Origin: Megalonaias nervosa
Lineage: Eukaryota > Mollusca > Bivalvia > Unionida > Unionidae
Reading direction: 5' to 3'
DNA: 64,000 nucleotides
Assembly: GCA_016617855.1 (NCBI GenBank)
Contig: JAECUM010001091.1
Span: 25,473 to 89,472 of the forward strand
A program made the translations under genes and the position numbers. Shown here one piece after another: positions 12,501-27,500 of the stretch. Position 1 is the first letter of the stretch; each line of letters begins with the position of its first letter. The notes beneath the pieces are model-generated. The model was not told the origin of the DNA. It ran no database searches and saw only the letters and a program-made list of their open reading frames with translations.

Positions 12501-15500
12501 AACCACTTAAGCCACTGAAGCAGTCATGAAAATTTTGAATAGTTTATGTATGAATGGTTGTATAATAGATTGGATATATTGTATCAGTCTGATTAAGTAA
12601 AGGAAACAACATCTGATGGAATTTTATATTGACAACCTGCTTACCAGTGCTTAACTGTTTATTTTGCAAACTGACATTAGACTATTGATTTGTTATTGTC
12701 AACAGTTAATGGTATGACCCTGTTTAACAATTCAGCATTATTACTTAAACTGGCTTAATGTTCATCTCATGGGTCACAGTCCTGTTGACCATAACTTATA
12801 ATATCTCAGGGGGAGCATCTTAAAATTGTATTACATTCCCAATATTTATTTTCTCGGTTATTAATTTCTAGGGAGTTTAGGGCATTCTCTAGAGATGAGA
12901 TGCCAGTAATACAGCAAATTGAGGCAGAAAAACCACTCCCACCACCAGTTGAACCCCTGCCTAAAGCCCGGCCCAGTTCCCCACCAACAGAGTCAGAAAG
13001 CATAACAGAGTCCACCCAGTCAGACACAATTAATGAGATCATCTCTGAGGGACAATGGTTCCTGGATAAGAGTGAGGGAGAGGTGGCTGAATTCCAGATT
13101 GATGAAAGTAAGTTTTAAACGAGTGGTTATAAAGTTTCTTGAGTCCACTTTTAACTGTCATTAATGTGCTTGATGGATGACACTAGTAGGAGAGACTATC
13201 TCTTTACAGCATTCCAAGCTTAAAGATTCTTTGGGGAAAAAAACATACCACCATAGCACTGATAATTGCTTTTTGGTATATTAGACCTCAGAGAAGACTT
13301 ATCAAATACATGAATTCTGTATACAATTTCTTCCATTTGGTTTGGGTTTTTTTTCTTTATTTTAATTGGCATGCCCATAAATCAAGAGTTTTCATAGAGG
13401 ATTGTTTTGGCCCATGTTCTTTTTTCTTCATATCAGAATCTTCATTACAAAGTTATTGCTTCAAAAATTTATAGAGAATGACTCATATTTTACCCTTATT
13501 TACCTTTGTTTAACCTACTGGTCACAAACCAGAAGAAATATGTGATGGCCATATCATGTGGTATCTGGTGTTTGTTATTGCAACTCCTGCTAAATTTCGC
13601 AAAGGAAAGTCATGAAACTTGGCAAAAAAAGTTTCACAATGAGGTCTAGTTTGTCCTAAATGAAGATAGACTCCCTAAGACAGCCATGGCAGCCAAGACT
13701 CCCTTAGACAGCCATGGCAGCCATCTTCAAAATTGTATTAGTGGTTGCCATGATGATATGTTATAATCTCTTTACTGCTGCTTATCCAGAATGTTTGGTC
13801 AAATTGACATCAAATTTTCACTCATAGACTCTTAGTGATATTTGGATGGTCCTAACTCTAAAAATGGGGCCACTCTGACATTCTGCACAGTTGCCATCAA
13901 GAAAATCTTGTTATTGCTATTTCTCCAGAACACATGGTCATATCAACATTGGAGTTTTCACTAAAATATTTTGTATGATATGTGGATGAACATTAGTGTA
14001 AATGATGCAAGTTGGCAAAATTTGATAAAGCCACCAAGATAGCCATCTAAAAAATCATGTTATTGCTATTCCTTTTGAACAGATTTTTATATCAACACAG
14101 AGTTTTCACCTCTTGTTTTAAAATTGTGCAGATCTGACATTACAAAATGGCTGCAGTGGAGGCCATCTTGAAAATCTTTAATTTTTACTTCTTCTTGCAT
14201 GGTTTTTTTTGGTGACATTTTCTTCCACTGAAACATTTCGTACCTAGGTTATCAAAAATGAAAATGGTTTGAATCTAGCCTTAAAGAATGATTGCCTAGT
14301 GGCATTCTGAAAGATTTTCTTGTCACTTTTCCTACAGACTAGATAGTCATATTTACATAGGGTTTTTACTAAAGGACTATTTGCAATAAATGGTTGGTCC
14401 TTATTGAAACTGGTGCCAATATGACTTCCTGTGATAGCTGCAACATGAGCCAGCTTGAAAATCTTGTTATGGTCACACACCCTAAATAGATGGTCATATT
14501 GACATGCAGTTTTCACTTTTTGCAACATGTTGATTCTGTATTAAAATGATGCCAGTCTAACATTGATAAAAGGCCTAAGTGGCCATCTTGAAAATTTTTC
14601 AGTTGCTACTTCTCCTGAATGAATGTTTTGTATCAACAAAGGGTTTTCACTTCATGACATTATACAGCTGGTCCTGAGTGATAAAGGATGCTGACCTAAC
14701 AGCCAGCGTATCAGCCATAATGACCATCTAAACAACTTGTACATATACCAATGAATTTTGACCAGACTTTGTTTTTAGTGATTTTTCAATAAACAAGTTG
14801 ACAGTCATCACTCTGACATTAATTTCAAAGTTAAACATCTTTACTGGGATTTTTAACAGCATTGACTTGTGAGGATAAAAGTACAAATAGTTTGTGGATA
14901 TACATTTATCTGAATCATGTTTTTAATGATGTGAGTTCTTAATTTGTTGTTTTTAAAATATTAATTATGGTTTTCCAAACAGAGGCAAGTTTAATGATCT
15001 TTTATCCATTATATCAGGTTCAGGATTTAGGGAAAATTACACAGATTTTTGTATTTGTGAACATGTTAACTCAGGCATAGAAGAAAATGTTTTTATAATT
15101 AATTTGGTATGTTTTTTTTCTCAAGAATATTTTAGATGGTTTCAATACTCAGTAGTTAAAAAGAATAAAATGAGGGACAAAACAGATTTTTTGTGACTTC
15201 CTACACATTCTTTTCAGTCAGTAAAGATTAGTCCATTCAATGCTTGTAATGACTGCCCCTTTCTTAAAATTTTGCAGTAGTGTAATTGTTTTTTTTTTCT
15301 TTTTTGAACTTGACAGAAGGCATGATCTTCAGTAAATATGAAAATTTCATCAGACCTAACTGAAACACTGGTAGTGGTTTGAAATAGTCCTTATGACTCC
15401 ATTTTACGTTAGCATAGATGAATTAAATTTTGAGACTGCAATAGAAAAGAATCAGGAATACCAAAGGATGAAAAAAAATTACCTTCCATTAAAAGATGTA

Positions 15501-18500
15501 CAGTGATACATGTAATTAGGGCAGACTTGCATACAAAGGACAACCTGTTCTCCTTAGGTTACTTATATATTTCATCATTACTTAATGGACACCTATTGAC
15601 AAAAGATAAACAGTTTTGGTCCTTGAATGTCCTTTAGAGACAGGTCTCACAATATCTTTAATTGAATAAATCATGTGCTTGTTGTATTTCAGTTGCACGT
15701 CAGAGGCTGATGGCCCAGACAGCCAGACGTAAAGTGGATGCCAGCACAGCCAGCACATTAAAGGACACAGAGGACCTTGATCTGTTGGTACTGAGCAGTC
15801 TATCTCTTATTATTCATTAAAGATATTGAGATTTTGATACAAGAGTGTCCATTTGATATTACATTTATGTAACAAGGCAAATGATAAGGCAATGTTAGGA
15901 GTTATTGACTAGTTACTGTGTGTACTTGCTAGTAAGTCAGGTCCAACTTCAGACTGAAAAGACACAGATCTACCATTGCATAATGCACAAACAGATCTGG
16001 GTCTATGTAGTTTGTTAGGAGTGATCAGTAGAACAAACAACATATACCCAGATCTTAGGTGCATTGATGTTGTTTGCAGTTGGACATGATTTACATATCA
16101 TCAGGTATATACAGTAAAGGATAAAAGAATGTCCAGATTTCAAGCTGATATTTATTGTTCATTTCCTTTACTGATTGATAGCAGTTACACATGTTGTATT
16201 TACCAGAAATTTTAAGGCCTTGTTTTGATCTTGGACTGGTTCCAGGACTAAACTGGAAAACACAGTAAAGACTCAAGATGTGACCAGAGAATGTGAAATT
16301 TGACAAGCCAAACAATTTTTAAAAAGTAACTGATTTGGTACATCAGGGATATTGGAAATATGATGTAAGCAGTGTTTAGCTGTACTAACTAATAAACCTG
16401 AAATAGTTTTGAAAAAAATGTATGTTATGTTTAAGAAACACTAGCATGAAAACACATGTTTATTCATAATACTGTAGTCATAGGCAGGAAGACTAATACA
16501 TTATATTATATTTAAAAAGTTATCATTTTAGAGTATTGGCTCTACTGGGGATGCACTGGTCCAAAACTAGTGAAATTTGCTTTTCTGACATCAGAATTCA
16601 ACCCCAATCATAATGATCTTACAAGGGGATTCCTGCTATTTTGATAAGCATTTCACAGTTTTAATGTCTGAGTGATGTTTAACATGTTATTTAATTAGAC
16701 TATGTCACATACATGAAGTTGGAGCACCTGTGCAAGAAGTTATGTTGTTGCTGGAACATTCAAAAATGTGATCTTAATTAAAAACAATATCCACACTCCT
16801 AGACTTGGCATGTTTCATAATATGATGGATTGATTTGTAACAGCTTGAGGAAAAGTGATGATGATGATGTTCGTCCATCGGTGTCGATGAGGACCATTCA
16901 GTGTCATCGATTCTCTAGGGGTGGGTCCAGAGATGGCTGATCAGTCCAATCCAGGCCCGGAAGAGGCTGTTGCAGTGGGGACATGGATGTACAGGTTGCT
17001 GACTGGGAGTTGCGGAACTGCTGTTCCTTGATTTGCGCAGAGTATGTTTTTCAGCTGCGTCTGCCAGACTTTTCTGCTCAATGGCTGCCGCACCGGCATT
17101 GACTTGACTGCGCCAAGCAGATCGATCAGCAGATCTTGGGTAGGTGTTCTTCCGGCATGCGGACAACATGGCCAGCCCATCGGAGTTGTGCCTTGCACAG
17201 CATGGTGTGGATGCTTGTCATGCCGGCCTGAGTGAGCACTTCTGTGTTCGGTACTTTGTCCTGCCATCAGATCTTCAGCAGTTTTCTCAGGGAGCTCAGG
17301 TGGAAGTGGTTCAGTTTTTTAACATGGCAGCTATACACAGTCCAGGTCTCGCAAGCATAGAGGAGGGTGGGGAGAACAACTGGTGCGTAGACTTTGAGTT
17401 TGGTGGCAAGCTTGATGCCTCTCCTATCCCAGACATTTGAGCAGAGTCTGCCAAATGCTACACTGGCTTGGGCAATCCTGGTGTTGACCTCATCATCTAT
17501 GTGGACTGCTTGTGAGAGGGTGCTGCTGAGGTATGTGAACCTGTCCACATTTTTGAGCTTTTGGCCATTGACAGTGATGGATGGTTCCAGGTAATCTTTT
17601 CCAGGAGCTGGCTGATGCAGAACCTCAGTCTTGCTGGTGGAGATGGTGAGTCCGAAGTTGGTGCATGCTGTGGAAAAGCGGTCCATGCTCTGTTGCATGC
17701 CTGCCTCCGTGCTGCAGTTGAGGGCACAGTCATCTGCAAACAGGAAGTTGCAAATGTTCTCAACTTGGACTTTGGTTTTGGCTTGAAGATTCCTCAGGTT
17801 GAACAACTTCCCATCCAGACGGTATTGGAGACCAAATTCCACATCACTCTCCTTGAAAGCATCCATCAGCATGGCGGAGAACATGAGGCTGAAGTGAGTG
17901 GGGGCTAAGACGCATCCTTGTTTCACACCATTCGTAACATCAAAGGGTTCAGAATAGTTACCCTGGTTCTGGACTCGGGCAAGCATGCCATCATGAAATT
18001 GCTTCACCACTTCACTGAAGACTTCTGGACATCCAAATTTGGCCATGATCTTCCAAAGGTCTTCCTGGCTGACAGTGTCAAATGCCTTAGTCAGGTCCAC
18101 GAAGGTGGTTAGCTGGACATTTTGTTCCTGACACTTTTCTTGCATCTGCCTGGCAGCAAAGATTATGTCTCCTTTCTGAAGCCACACTGACTTTCTGATC
18201 AAGGTGCTCTGTGAGTCTGTTCAGCAGTAGCCTGGCGAGGACCTTGCCTGTGATGCAGAGTAGAGAGATTCCTCTATGGTTGTCGCAGGATTGGCGATTT
18301 CCTTTGCATTTGTAAATGTGGATGACGGATGCATCTTTGAATTCCTGGGGTATGTGTTTCTGCTTCCACATCCCACAAAACATCCTTGTTATTCTTTCCA
18401 CTGGCTTAGTCCCACCAGACTTGTAGATCTCAGCTGGGATGGAGTCTGCTTCTGGAGCTTTCCCACTAGACAGGAGCTCAATGGTCTTATAAGTTTCCAG

Positions 18501-21500
18501 CACTGTTGGAGGGTCAACCAATCTCTCGTTGATTTCCACCTGGGGTAGACTGTTGATCGCTTCATTGTTGATGGAAGAGGGTCTGTTGAGGACACCGTCA
18601 AAGTGTTCTGCCCAGCAATCCAGTATCTTCTCCTCGGTTATGAGAGTGCTGCCATCAGAGCTCAAGAGTGGGGCTGTGCCTGATGTTACTGGGCCATAAA
18701 CATCACAAAGAGCACTATTGAAATTTTTCATGTAGTGTCTGTCGGCAAAGGACTGAATATCATGAGCCTTTTGGCTCAACCATGTGTCCTGCATCTCGCA
18801 CATTTTTTTCTGCACAGCTTGGCGGACTTTGCTGAAGGCATCTTTCTTTGCAGTGGACTTGGGGTCGATGCTGTATGCAATGCTTCTCCTCTAGCAGTGG
18901 CTGTATTTCTTCACAGTTCTCATCAAACCAGTCTTGGTGCTTTCACGCAGTGACGCCAAGGGTTTCAGATGCAGTAGAGTACACTAGCTGTTTGAAGGCC
19001 ACCCATCATTGCTCTACATTGTTGGTATCAGAGTCTGTGGTTTCCAGCTGGCTTGTCAGAGCTTCAGACAGAGCTTGCTCAGCATTGCAGACATTCAGCC
19101 TGGAGACGTTGAGGCACTTTGGGACTTTAATTCTCTGTGGACATCTTGGAGGTTGAATTCAAAGATTCATCTTGGATATCAGTAGCCTGTGGTCTGTCCA
19201 GCAGTCAGCACCACACATCACTTTGGTCACTTGGACATCCTGCCTGTCATTCCTACAGACTAAGATGTAGTCAATCAGATGCCAATGTTTAGACCATGGG
19301 TACATCCAAGTTATTTTGTTACGGGTGGGCAGATGGAAGATGGTGTTTGTGATCAGGAGATCATGTGTTGTGCACATCCTCAAGAGCAGATGTCCATTGC
19401 TGTTGCAGTTGCCAATGCCATGTCTACCAATAACTCCCTCCCATGAGATGTGGTCCGTGCCAACTCTGGGTTAAAATCACCAAGAATGATCAGATTGTCT
19501 GACTTTGGTACTGAAACAATCAGAGCTTCCAGATTCTGGTAGAACTTGTTTTTGGCTTCCTCCGAGTTGGTCATGGTTGGTGCATAAACACTAATGAGTG
19601 TGGCTTGCTTTTTTCCAGATAGGGGTAGCTTCAGTATTATTAGCTGGGCATGAATTCCCTTTGGTAAGCTGGAGAGCTTATTCACCAGACTCAACTGTAC
19701 AATAAAACCAACTCCAGACTCATGACGTTCATCGGTGCCACGTCCACTCCAGATAAAGATGTAGCCAGCTCCAACTTCAGTCAACTGGCCCTCATCAGCC
19801 AAGTGAGTTTCACTCAGGGCTGCTATCTCTATCTTTTGCGAGCAAGTTCTCTTGCAATCAGGGCAGTTCTCCTCTCTGGTCTGTCAGCCTCTGCATGATC
19901 CAATAAAGTGTGTATGTTCCACGCACCAAGAGTGAGGGGAACTTTTCGGGTTTTCTTTGTGTTTCGACCACAAGAATGGGATTTCCTCCAGCTGCAGTAA
20001 GCTGGTAGGGGTTGTTGAAGCAGGCTTTTTTTAGGGTGCCTTTTCCAGCCCCTTCCTCAGGCTATGGAGGTAAGCAGCACCATCCTGGAGAGCTCTGCTG
20101 AAAACTACCCACCCATCAAATATTCCTGATGTTGCCCTATTTAATATTATATCACTGAATGAATTTCATAAATTTCATAAAGAATGAAAAGTTAGAGTGC
20201 ACAAATAAAAATAATCATCAAGCACTTTTGCCAGACTTTCAAATGCATGTGACCAGAAGAGAATGGTATTAACACCCATATGTTCTGGAACCATGGTTAG
20301 TACTTTGAGAGAGAGCATAAATTTCAGTGCACTGTGTGGTGTCATTCATTTCCCAGAGTCTTGAATATGTGGATTTTTTAGTGTATGTAACTAGTTTAAT
20401 GCTATGTTTTGGCAAGAATTTAGTTTAGAATTTCAAAGCAAAACGTATAGATATAACTTTTTTATACAGGAGGAACCAGCAGAGATGGACAAAAGTGATG
20501 GGGAGTTCATCTACAGGGCTCCAGTTGCCCCTGAGGATGACCCCATCCTGAACCTGCTGGCCAAACTGCAGCATCAGTCACAATATCAACCAGTTGTGTA
20601 TGGTCAGTATGAGATGTCACCCAATCGAGTACAGCAGCTGCTGAAAGCCTCTAGTAAAAGTGTTGGGGAGGTAACTCTCCATGGTACAGTGAGGAGTGAA
20701 GGAGAGATTTTTGGGGGAGATCCAAGGAAAAGCAGGGAGCAGATAAGGTACCCAGAGAGAAGATTTCCAGAACCACAGAGAAGGAGGGAATCACCAACAA
20801 GGGTGTCTTTTGATGGTAATTTCCCCTATGGTGCCTCTTATTAACTAATAGTAAAAACAAAATAACCCTGACAGTACTTGGGTAATATACAACAATAATT
20901 CCAGTTTTTATGAAACGACAGAGTTTTTTGTAATCTGATTGGATAGAACCAGTCATGTCATATTGATCTGGATTTTTTTATACATTGGTAAATTCTGCAA
21001 CTACTTCAGGTTGCACATTTCCAGGTCATATGTGGAGCTTTATCAATAACAAATAAGCTCCCTACCAACCCCCATCATTTCTTATCAAAATTTGCAGCCC
21101 CCTGACTAAAATCACCCATTAGAAGTTAAAACACTGTAATCACAGTCATTTCTGCAAACCATCACCCACTGTTTTTGCCAGAGAAAACATATGGCAGGCT
21201 TTACAAGTCAATCTTCAGAAATTATTGTATTTTGCATAACAGTGTGTTCCACCAGCTGTTATGAAAGGTCAGTATCATATGATGAACAGGGGACTTCACT
21301 AAAATTGGACACAATGAAAGATTGAAACGCATAGAAAACAAGAACAACTAATGTTAATCTGCGCATGACATACACAAGTGTGATGTTAAAAAAAGGTATA
21401 GATTGGTTAAAACGACGTCCAATAATTTTTTTTAAAGATGACTATACCAAATGATCTAGATCAATGCCATGACCCACACTGACACTCAACCCTATAATAC

Positions 21501-24500
21501 TGTATAAGAGTTGACGACTTGGCTTGCGAAGATGGGACTATATATTCTGGCACAATGAAGAGGATAATGAAGAAAACTATGAGCTACTGAAAAGTAAATG
21601 CTTTATTGATGAAATCCGCTAATGTGAGGACAGAAAAGAAGAAACTTGGAATTTTAAGGATTAATGATCATGGTTGTGTACTTATTGATGTGTACATTAT
21701 TTCCTGATCACTAATATTGTTTGGACATTATTTACTTTGGGAGTGATTAGGTAAAATTTACATATCTATCAAATATTTTGATTGACTTTTATAAAAGTTA
21801 GTCACAGTTGAAATCAGGACAATTCATTTTTTATCTGCAGATGTCTTTTGCATTGATGAGGTCTGAGGGGGCCTCTGTATTATATGTATACATGTACATA
21901 TGTTTCTTGTCATAAACAGAAATCAGAATTTACTCCTATTGAGATATCCTTAATGGTCAGTAAAGACTCAAAACAGGTTTGCAGCAAGCAAGTGAACATG
22001 CAATCCCTCAGAAAAACTTAGGACAAACATACTAAGGGGACTGGAAAACCCACTGATTTCCCAGTTATCACCCATTCTCTTTTGTTATGCAAATGAGGTT
22101 CCCAGAAGTCTGTTTATCCCTAAAATCAAAGAAATAGTTAGTGTTACTAACTATGCCATTAAGCAGTAAATCCCAGGTTTACTTATATAGGTTAGAGGTG
22201 TATAGTATCCAATTACCCTCCTGTTTGTAACCCCCTTTCTGATTTCAAAAATGAATAACATCAAGATATAAAAAATGCACAAAGCTTAGTCATTTCATTC
22301 ATCAATTTATAAATTTTAACCTGATTATCACCATCTTGGCTCGATGGATATATCTTGGCCTGATGGCATCAGCATATTCCTACACTATATCAAACTCACT
22401 CTTTCTGCCCACTCAGAACACAACACATAGTTCTGTGTATGTATCACACATATGGAAGTAGCAGTTTACAAAAGGCCATAAAGTTGATGAAGAGCAAAAT
22501 TTTGTAATCTCTTCCACTTAACATTTTAAAACTAAATTGCTTACAAGATTCAAGAAAAGTACACTAATGCATTGTCATATCTTTTTCTGTTATTGATGAT
22601 GTAAAGCTGTGTGGTTTACAAAGTAAGGTTTAATAATTGAGCTGCTTTGCCTTGGAAAACACTGAAATTCCTGAAGTTTCCTCAATCTTGAATGCTCAGT
22701 ATCGCATATCTAAAAAGAAAGAGATGTGTGGTGGGGTAGATAAGGAGTTTCCTGTCCCTGTTCATTTTACTTAATGGGAAGAACAGAGAATGTAATTATC
22801 ATTCGATTTCATTAAAATAAGCATCGTTAATTTTTAAATACATCCCACTAATTGAAGCACACATAAAGTATATTTGAAAATTTCATGCAAATTAGATGAA
22901 AACATGTTGAAGTGATAAAGAGTTGAAATTATGTTTCTAGTAAATTTGCCCTATTTGCCCTTTTCGGTCTAATGGAATCCTTGTTATGTCACTATTTGAT
23001 CAACAGATGTCACCCATAGCCAAGGAGTCAGTTGAATTTTTGTAAGAATTTAAGAGATACTGTTTTATGATGGGGTCAATTTCCAAAATGTGCAGAGAAA
23101 GTATATAATTGGTCTAAAAAGGGATTTCTTCTAGACATGTTTGACAAATGTCCTTTATTAATGGGTATCCTTTTTTTACAGATGCATCATTAATTTAAGG
23201 GCTGTTTTCACTGGAACCTTTTCTATTCTAGCCAACAGACAACTGGCCGAATATGAGAGACCTCTAAGGGACTCCACCATTTTGGATGGAGACATGCCTC
23301 AGGAGGATATAGAGATTCCAGAAAGTGACACAGGGAGAAAGACTTCTACAGGAAGAGTGACACCAGGTGGACTTCAGCTTCAGGGTCGGAGCATTACTGT
23401 TTCAGCTGGAGGCAGAGCCTCTCCTGGTTAGTAAAATTAATGTTACAGTATGTTGATACTGAGTGAGTGGCACCTTTTTCCTGTGCTTTTATTGCAAAAT
23501 TTGTAAATTCATGGATTATAAAAGTTATTCCATTTTATGTATATATATATTGAAACCACCTGTCATACCAAACATGTGTGTCAGCTGGTTCATACAGCAG
23601 GAAGTTGATATTGTCAAGTTTGCTTTGTGCTAGCTCAACACATTGGTCACTATGGCATTTATGTGTGCATCTGTACATCCATACTTACATTTATCCACAC
23701 TGTAAATAATCTCCGGTATTAACATTCTTAGATCAAGCTATACCACCATGTCGGCCAATTCTGTGCTTTGGATAATTCTGCACAACATTTCATCATATCT
23801 GTAAACATTGGATCACATGTTATTTTGGGTCAAAAATCCATTTTGTATCAAGAAAGAATGATCGTACTTTAATTAAGAAAAGTGATATTCATAAAGTGTA
23901 CAAAAATCCCACATTTCAACTCAAAATGCATATGAAAACATGATTTCTAAATGTCAACATGAAGACACACTCCATGACCTTCTTAAACCTGTAACCCAGA
24001 AAATCGTATTTACTATGTATCTTTTAGAATCATGCAAATAAATACATTATATAAAAGATGGAAATGTATACCTTAAAAAAATTCTGCATCTTAATCCAAG
24101 TTTCCAATTTTGCAAGAAGTTGTCCCACACGTAAAAAATCGTCTGCTACCAAACATGTCAACTTGCTGCTAGAACGGAATTCTCAAGAAATTCCCCAGTG
24201 TATAGTCTGTTTCTAAATTCTTTAGTAATTTTCCCCCATAAACAAGATGTTGTAAACACATTACATCCTATTCATTGTTGTTTCTCTTCCACATAATAGC
24301 TTATTTTTTTTTAAATGTTGAACTTTACTAATTTTTTTACAAGATTGGTTTAGTTTGCTTAATATCTCTTGCCATTTATTGGCATTGTTACTTTGAATTT
24401 TGTAAAACTAGCTATAAACCTGACCTAATTACTCAACTGAACTGCTGACAGAAACAGTCCAAAGTAATGTATTTCATTTCTATAGCCCGATGGATAAACA

Positions 24501-27500
24501 TTACATCTTTTCAAAGCTGTGTGCAGAATAGGCCGACATATTGCAAGTCATGAAAACATGGGGGTGGTGTCCTGTGTGCGAAAAATTAATATTATTTTGA
24601 ACAGAATATTTGGTGACAATTGACTCTTTTCAAATGGTAAGTGTTGCAGTATTTTATTTTTGTCAATCGGTTGAATTCGGTAAGCGTTTAGCTTCAGTAT
24701 TGGAGATGGAAACCTTACATGTGCAGAAATGCCCGACAGCATTGTATATTTTTTATTTTCATTGTATATATGTATTTTGCCAAAAAAATTGCAAGCGCAA
24801 CAAAAAGGTTCTCGTGCATAGCTGATGGCAGCAACTGTAAAGAGACACACAGCAACATTCAGATAAAAATAGTGAAAATATTGTACATGTAAAATCATAC
24901 ATTTTTTGTTATCTGCTTCACTTTCATATCGGTTCATATTTTTGGAAATTTTATATGGGAAAGAAGTACAAGTACAGAACTGAGTTTTAGGTAATTTTAT
25001 ACAATTTGTAGAGTACTGTAATGTTGACAAGAGACATTTGCTGTGTTTTCCAGTGGTCTTTGTATACTGGATACTTATGGATGTTAACTCTTTGTTTTTG
25101 CTGCAGTAAAATCAGCCTTGAAGAGACCTCCACAGGTAACTCGGTCAGGAAGCATACCAGAGATGAGAGGGTCTAGACTGGTTCAAGTGCGCAGCAGTTC
25201 TGAGGACTTACGAGAATCTCAAGAAAACTATTCTGGTATGCCAAATAACAGTGTTTGAAGTTTAAGTCTACCAAGCCTGCTAGTGGGTCCTAAGTCCACA
25301 AGCTCTATATGGCACTGTGGTATTTACCCATGTAATGAATGCATCCATCTGCAAACATAGACCAAGGCCTCTTGGTGTACAATGGGCTGGTAGATTAGGG
25401 TGTTTGCTGTTTGCTCAAAATCTTATATAGAAGGAAAAACATAGCCACTTATCTGCAAGTACATCATACAACAGCTGATCTTAATCTACACTGTTCACAT
25501 GCAGAGTGGACATTATACATGAGTAAATATGGTAAGAGTAATCTCCTGGAAGGCTTATCACTCATTCAGCTGGGTTTTCTTAAACAAATGAAGTTAAGGA
25601 CATTGCTTATGAACAAAACAACAGTGAGCATGGAATTACTTGAACCCAGGATCCTGTACCATACTAGCTTGTGGTGCCTATGAGAATGCACCGTAGTCAC
25701 AAAAGATTCAGAACACAAAAGTTTAACTCCTGCTCATAGTGTGACAGTTTTTATTGTCAGTGATTTACTGTGCCCCAAGTGAAATCCAGAAAATGTGTCT
25801 CTATATTCACACAAAATTTCAATGATATTGAGAGACTGGAGTTGTGTGGCTTTGAGTCTCGAGTCAATAGTTTTTATAACTATGGAGACAGACTATGCTG
25901 GCTGCAAGTAATATTTAGGCACATGGTCTAAGGTCATGTCACACTAACTCCATGTACATGGAGGGACATAGACTCAGACCTAACCATACTGACTCTAAGT
26001 ACATGTATGAATATGATATAAGGCCAAGTCACCCTGGCTCCAATTACATGTAGGAACATAGTCTAAGGCAAAGGCCACACTATCTTCCAGTACATTAGGG
26101 ACATGGTTCAAGGCCAAGCCACACTGGTTCCAAATAATTGTCCTTTACAGACATGGTCTAAAGCCATCCCACACTAGCTCCAAATACATTTAGGGATATA
26201 GTCTAAGGTCAAGTCACATTGACTCCTAGTACAAACAAGGACATGGTCTAAGACCAAGCCACACACTCTTCAACTTCATGTAGACACATAGTCTGAGGCC
26301 AGACCACATTTATTCCAAATACATGTAGACATACTCTAAAGTTAAGCCACACAGTTTTTGCTTCATTTAGAGACTTTAGTCTAAGGCCAGGTGACAATGG
26401 CTGCAAGTACATGTAGTGACATAGTCAAACCCCAAGCCACACAGTCTTCAACCTCATGATGGGACATAGCCCAAGTCCAGGCAACATTGGCTCTAATTAT
26501 ATGTAGAGACATACGGAAAGGCCAAGTCACTCAGTCTTCAACTGGCTAATGTGGGTACGTGAGAAAGCCTGCCAGCAGCTTCTCATAGGTCGGTGGTTCT
26601 TCCCGGGGTTTTCCAGGGTTCTTCCTCCACCAATTATACTGGCCACCATGTATAGCCTATCTTGTGCTGAGAAATGGTGTTAAACCCAACATCAACATCA
26701 ACAGTCTTCAACTTCATGTAGAGATATAGTCTAAGATCAGGCCACATCGGCTGCAATTACATGATGAGACATAGTCAAAGTCCAAGCCACACATTTTTCA
26801 AACCCATGTAGGGATGTAGTCAAATCTCTTATTGCACATGATGCTACAAAGTAATATCCATTATTTATCAGTCATCTTGAATTTCAAGCCACTAGAAAAG
26901 AATTATGTTCTTGATAATATGTGCATAATTTAAATTGGTTTGATTACTATATCTAGTATCTATATCACATTTGTTTTATAAAAATATTCATCATACCATG
27001 CTTACCCCTGTAAAATACACATCCAGCTGCATGTAGTGTAGACCATGATCAGGCAAATCTGTGTCTATGCTGATAACAGTTTGGTGTATGTTTTGCACAG
27101 ATGACATTTGCAGTCTAATTTTCAAATGATTTCAGGTTATGAAGGAATCACGTATGGGTCCAGGGCTATGACTCCAGATCAGATGAACTTGGATTCTCTC
27201 ATCCAATCAGGTTATTTGTCTCAGTCATTCAGTCAGTCAGATAATGGCAAGCTTGCCCAGTCAGGACTCTCAGGGGGTGCAGCTTCACTGAGAAGTTCAC
27301 TGAGGAGCTCCACAGAATTTCACCATCCCAGCCCTAACCGTCTGACAGGGGGAAGAAATTCTCTGGGTCTCACTTACTCCATGGAAACTGACGGCTTTAT
27401 AAATGAGGAGGAGATGCACCATCTAGCAGGGTCAGGAACTTTGAAAATGAAAGTGACCATACCATACACATCAGATCAGGAAGATGAAAGTGATGTATCA

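Larger units (their letters stand above)
16853..20115 (-). mobile_element. non-LTR retrotransposon (LINE), near full length but inactivated, antisense to TALPID3
   Basis: On the minus strand, in order: an APE-type endonuclease (starting about 19930 with '[10 protein letters not shown]', then '[17 protein letters not shown]', 'GFIVQL', 'SVYAPT', 'ILGDFNPEL', '[15 protein letters not shown]'); a reverse transcriptase; and a C-terminal C2H2 zinc finger. The + strand left edge has a gatgatgatg run, the likely 3' tail repeat of the element. The body has at least three breaks: a frame change near 19380, no open frame between about 18815 and 19159, and stops or frameshifts after 17267. Composition is more GC-rich than the surrounding intron. 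The family clade was not determined. Confidence 0.88.

Noticed and set aside
24548..25030. 160-codon minus-strand ORF
   Set aside because: Lies in a TALPID3 intron, no domain or codon signal, composition typical of AT-rich chance frames.
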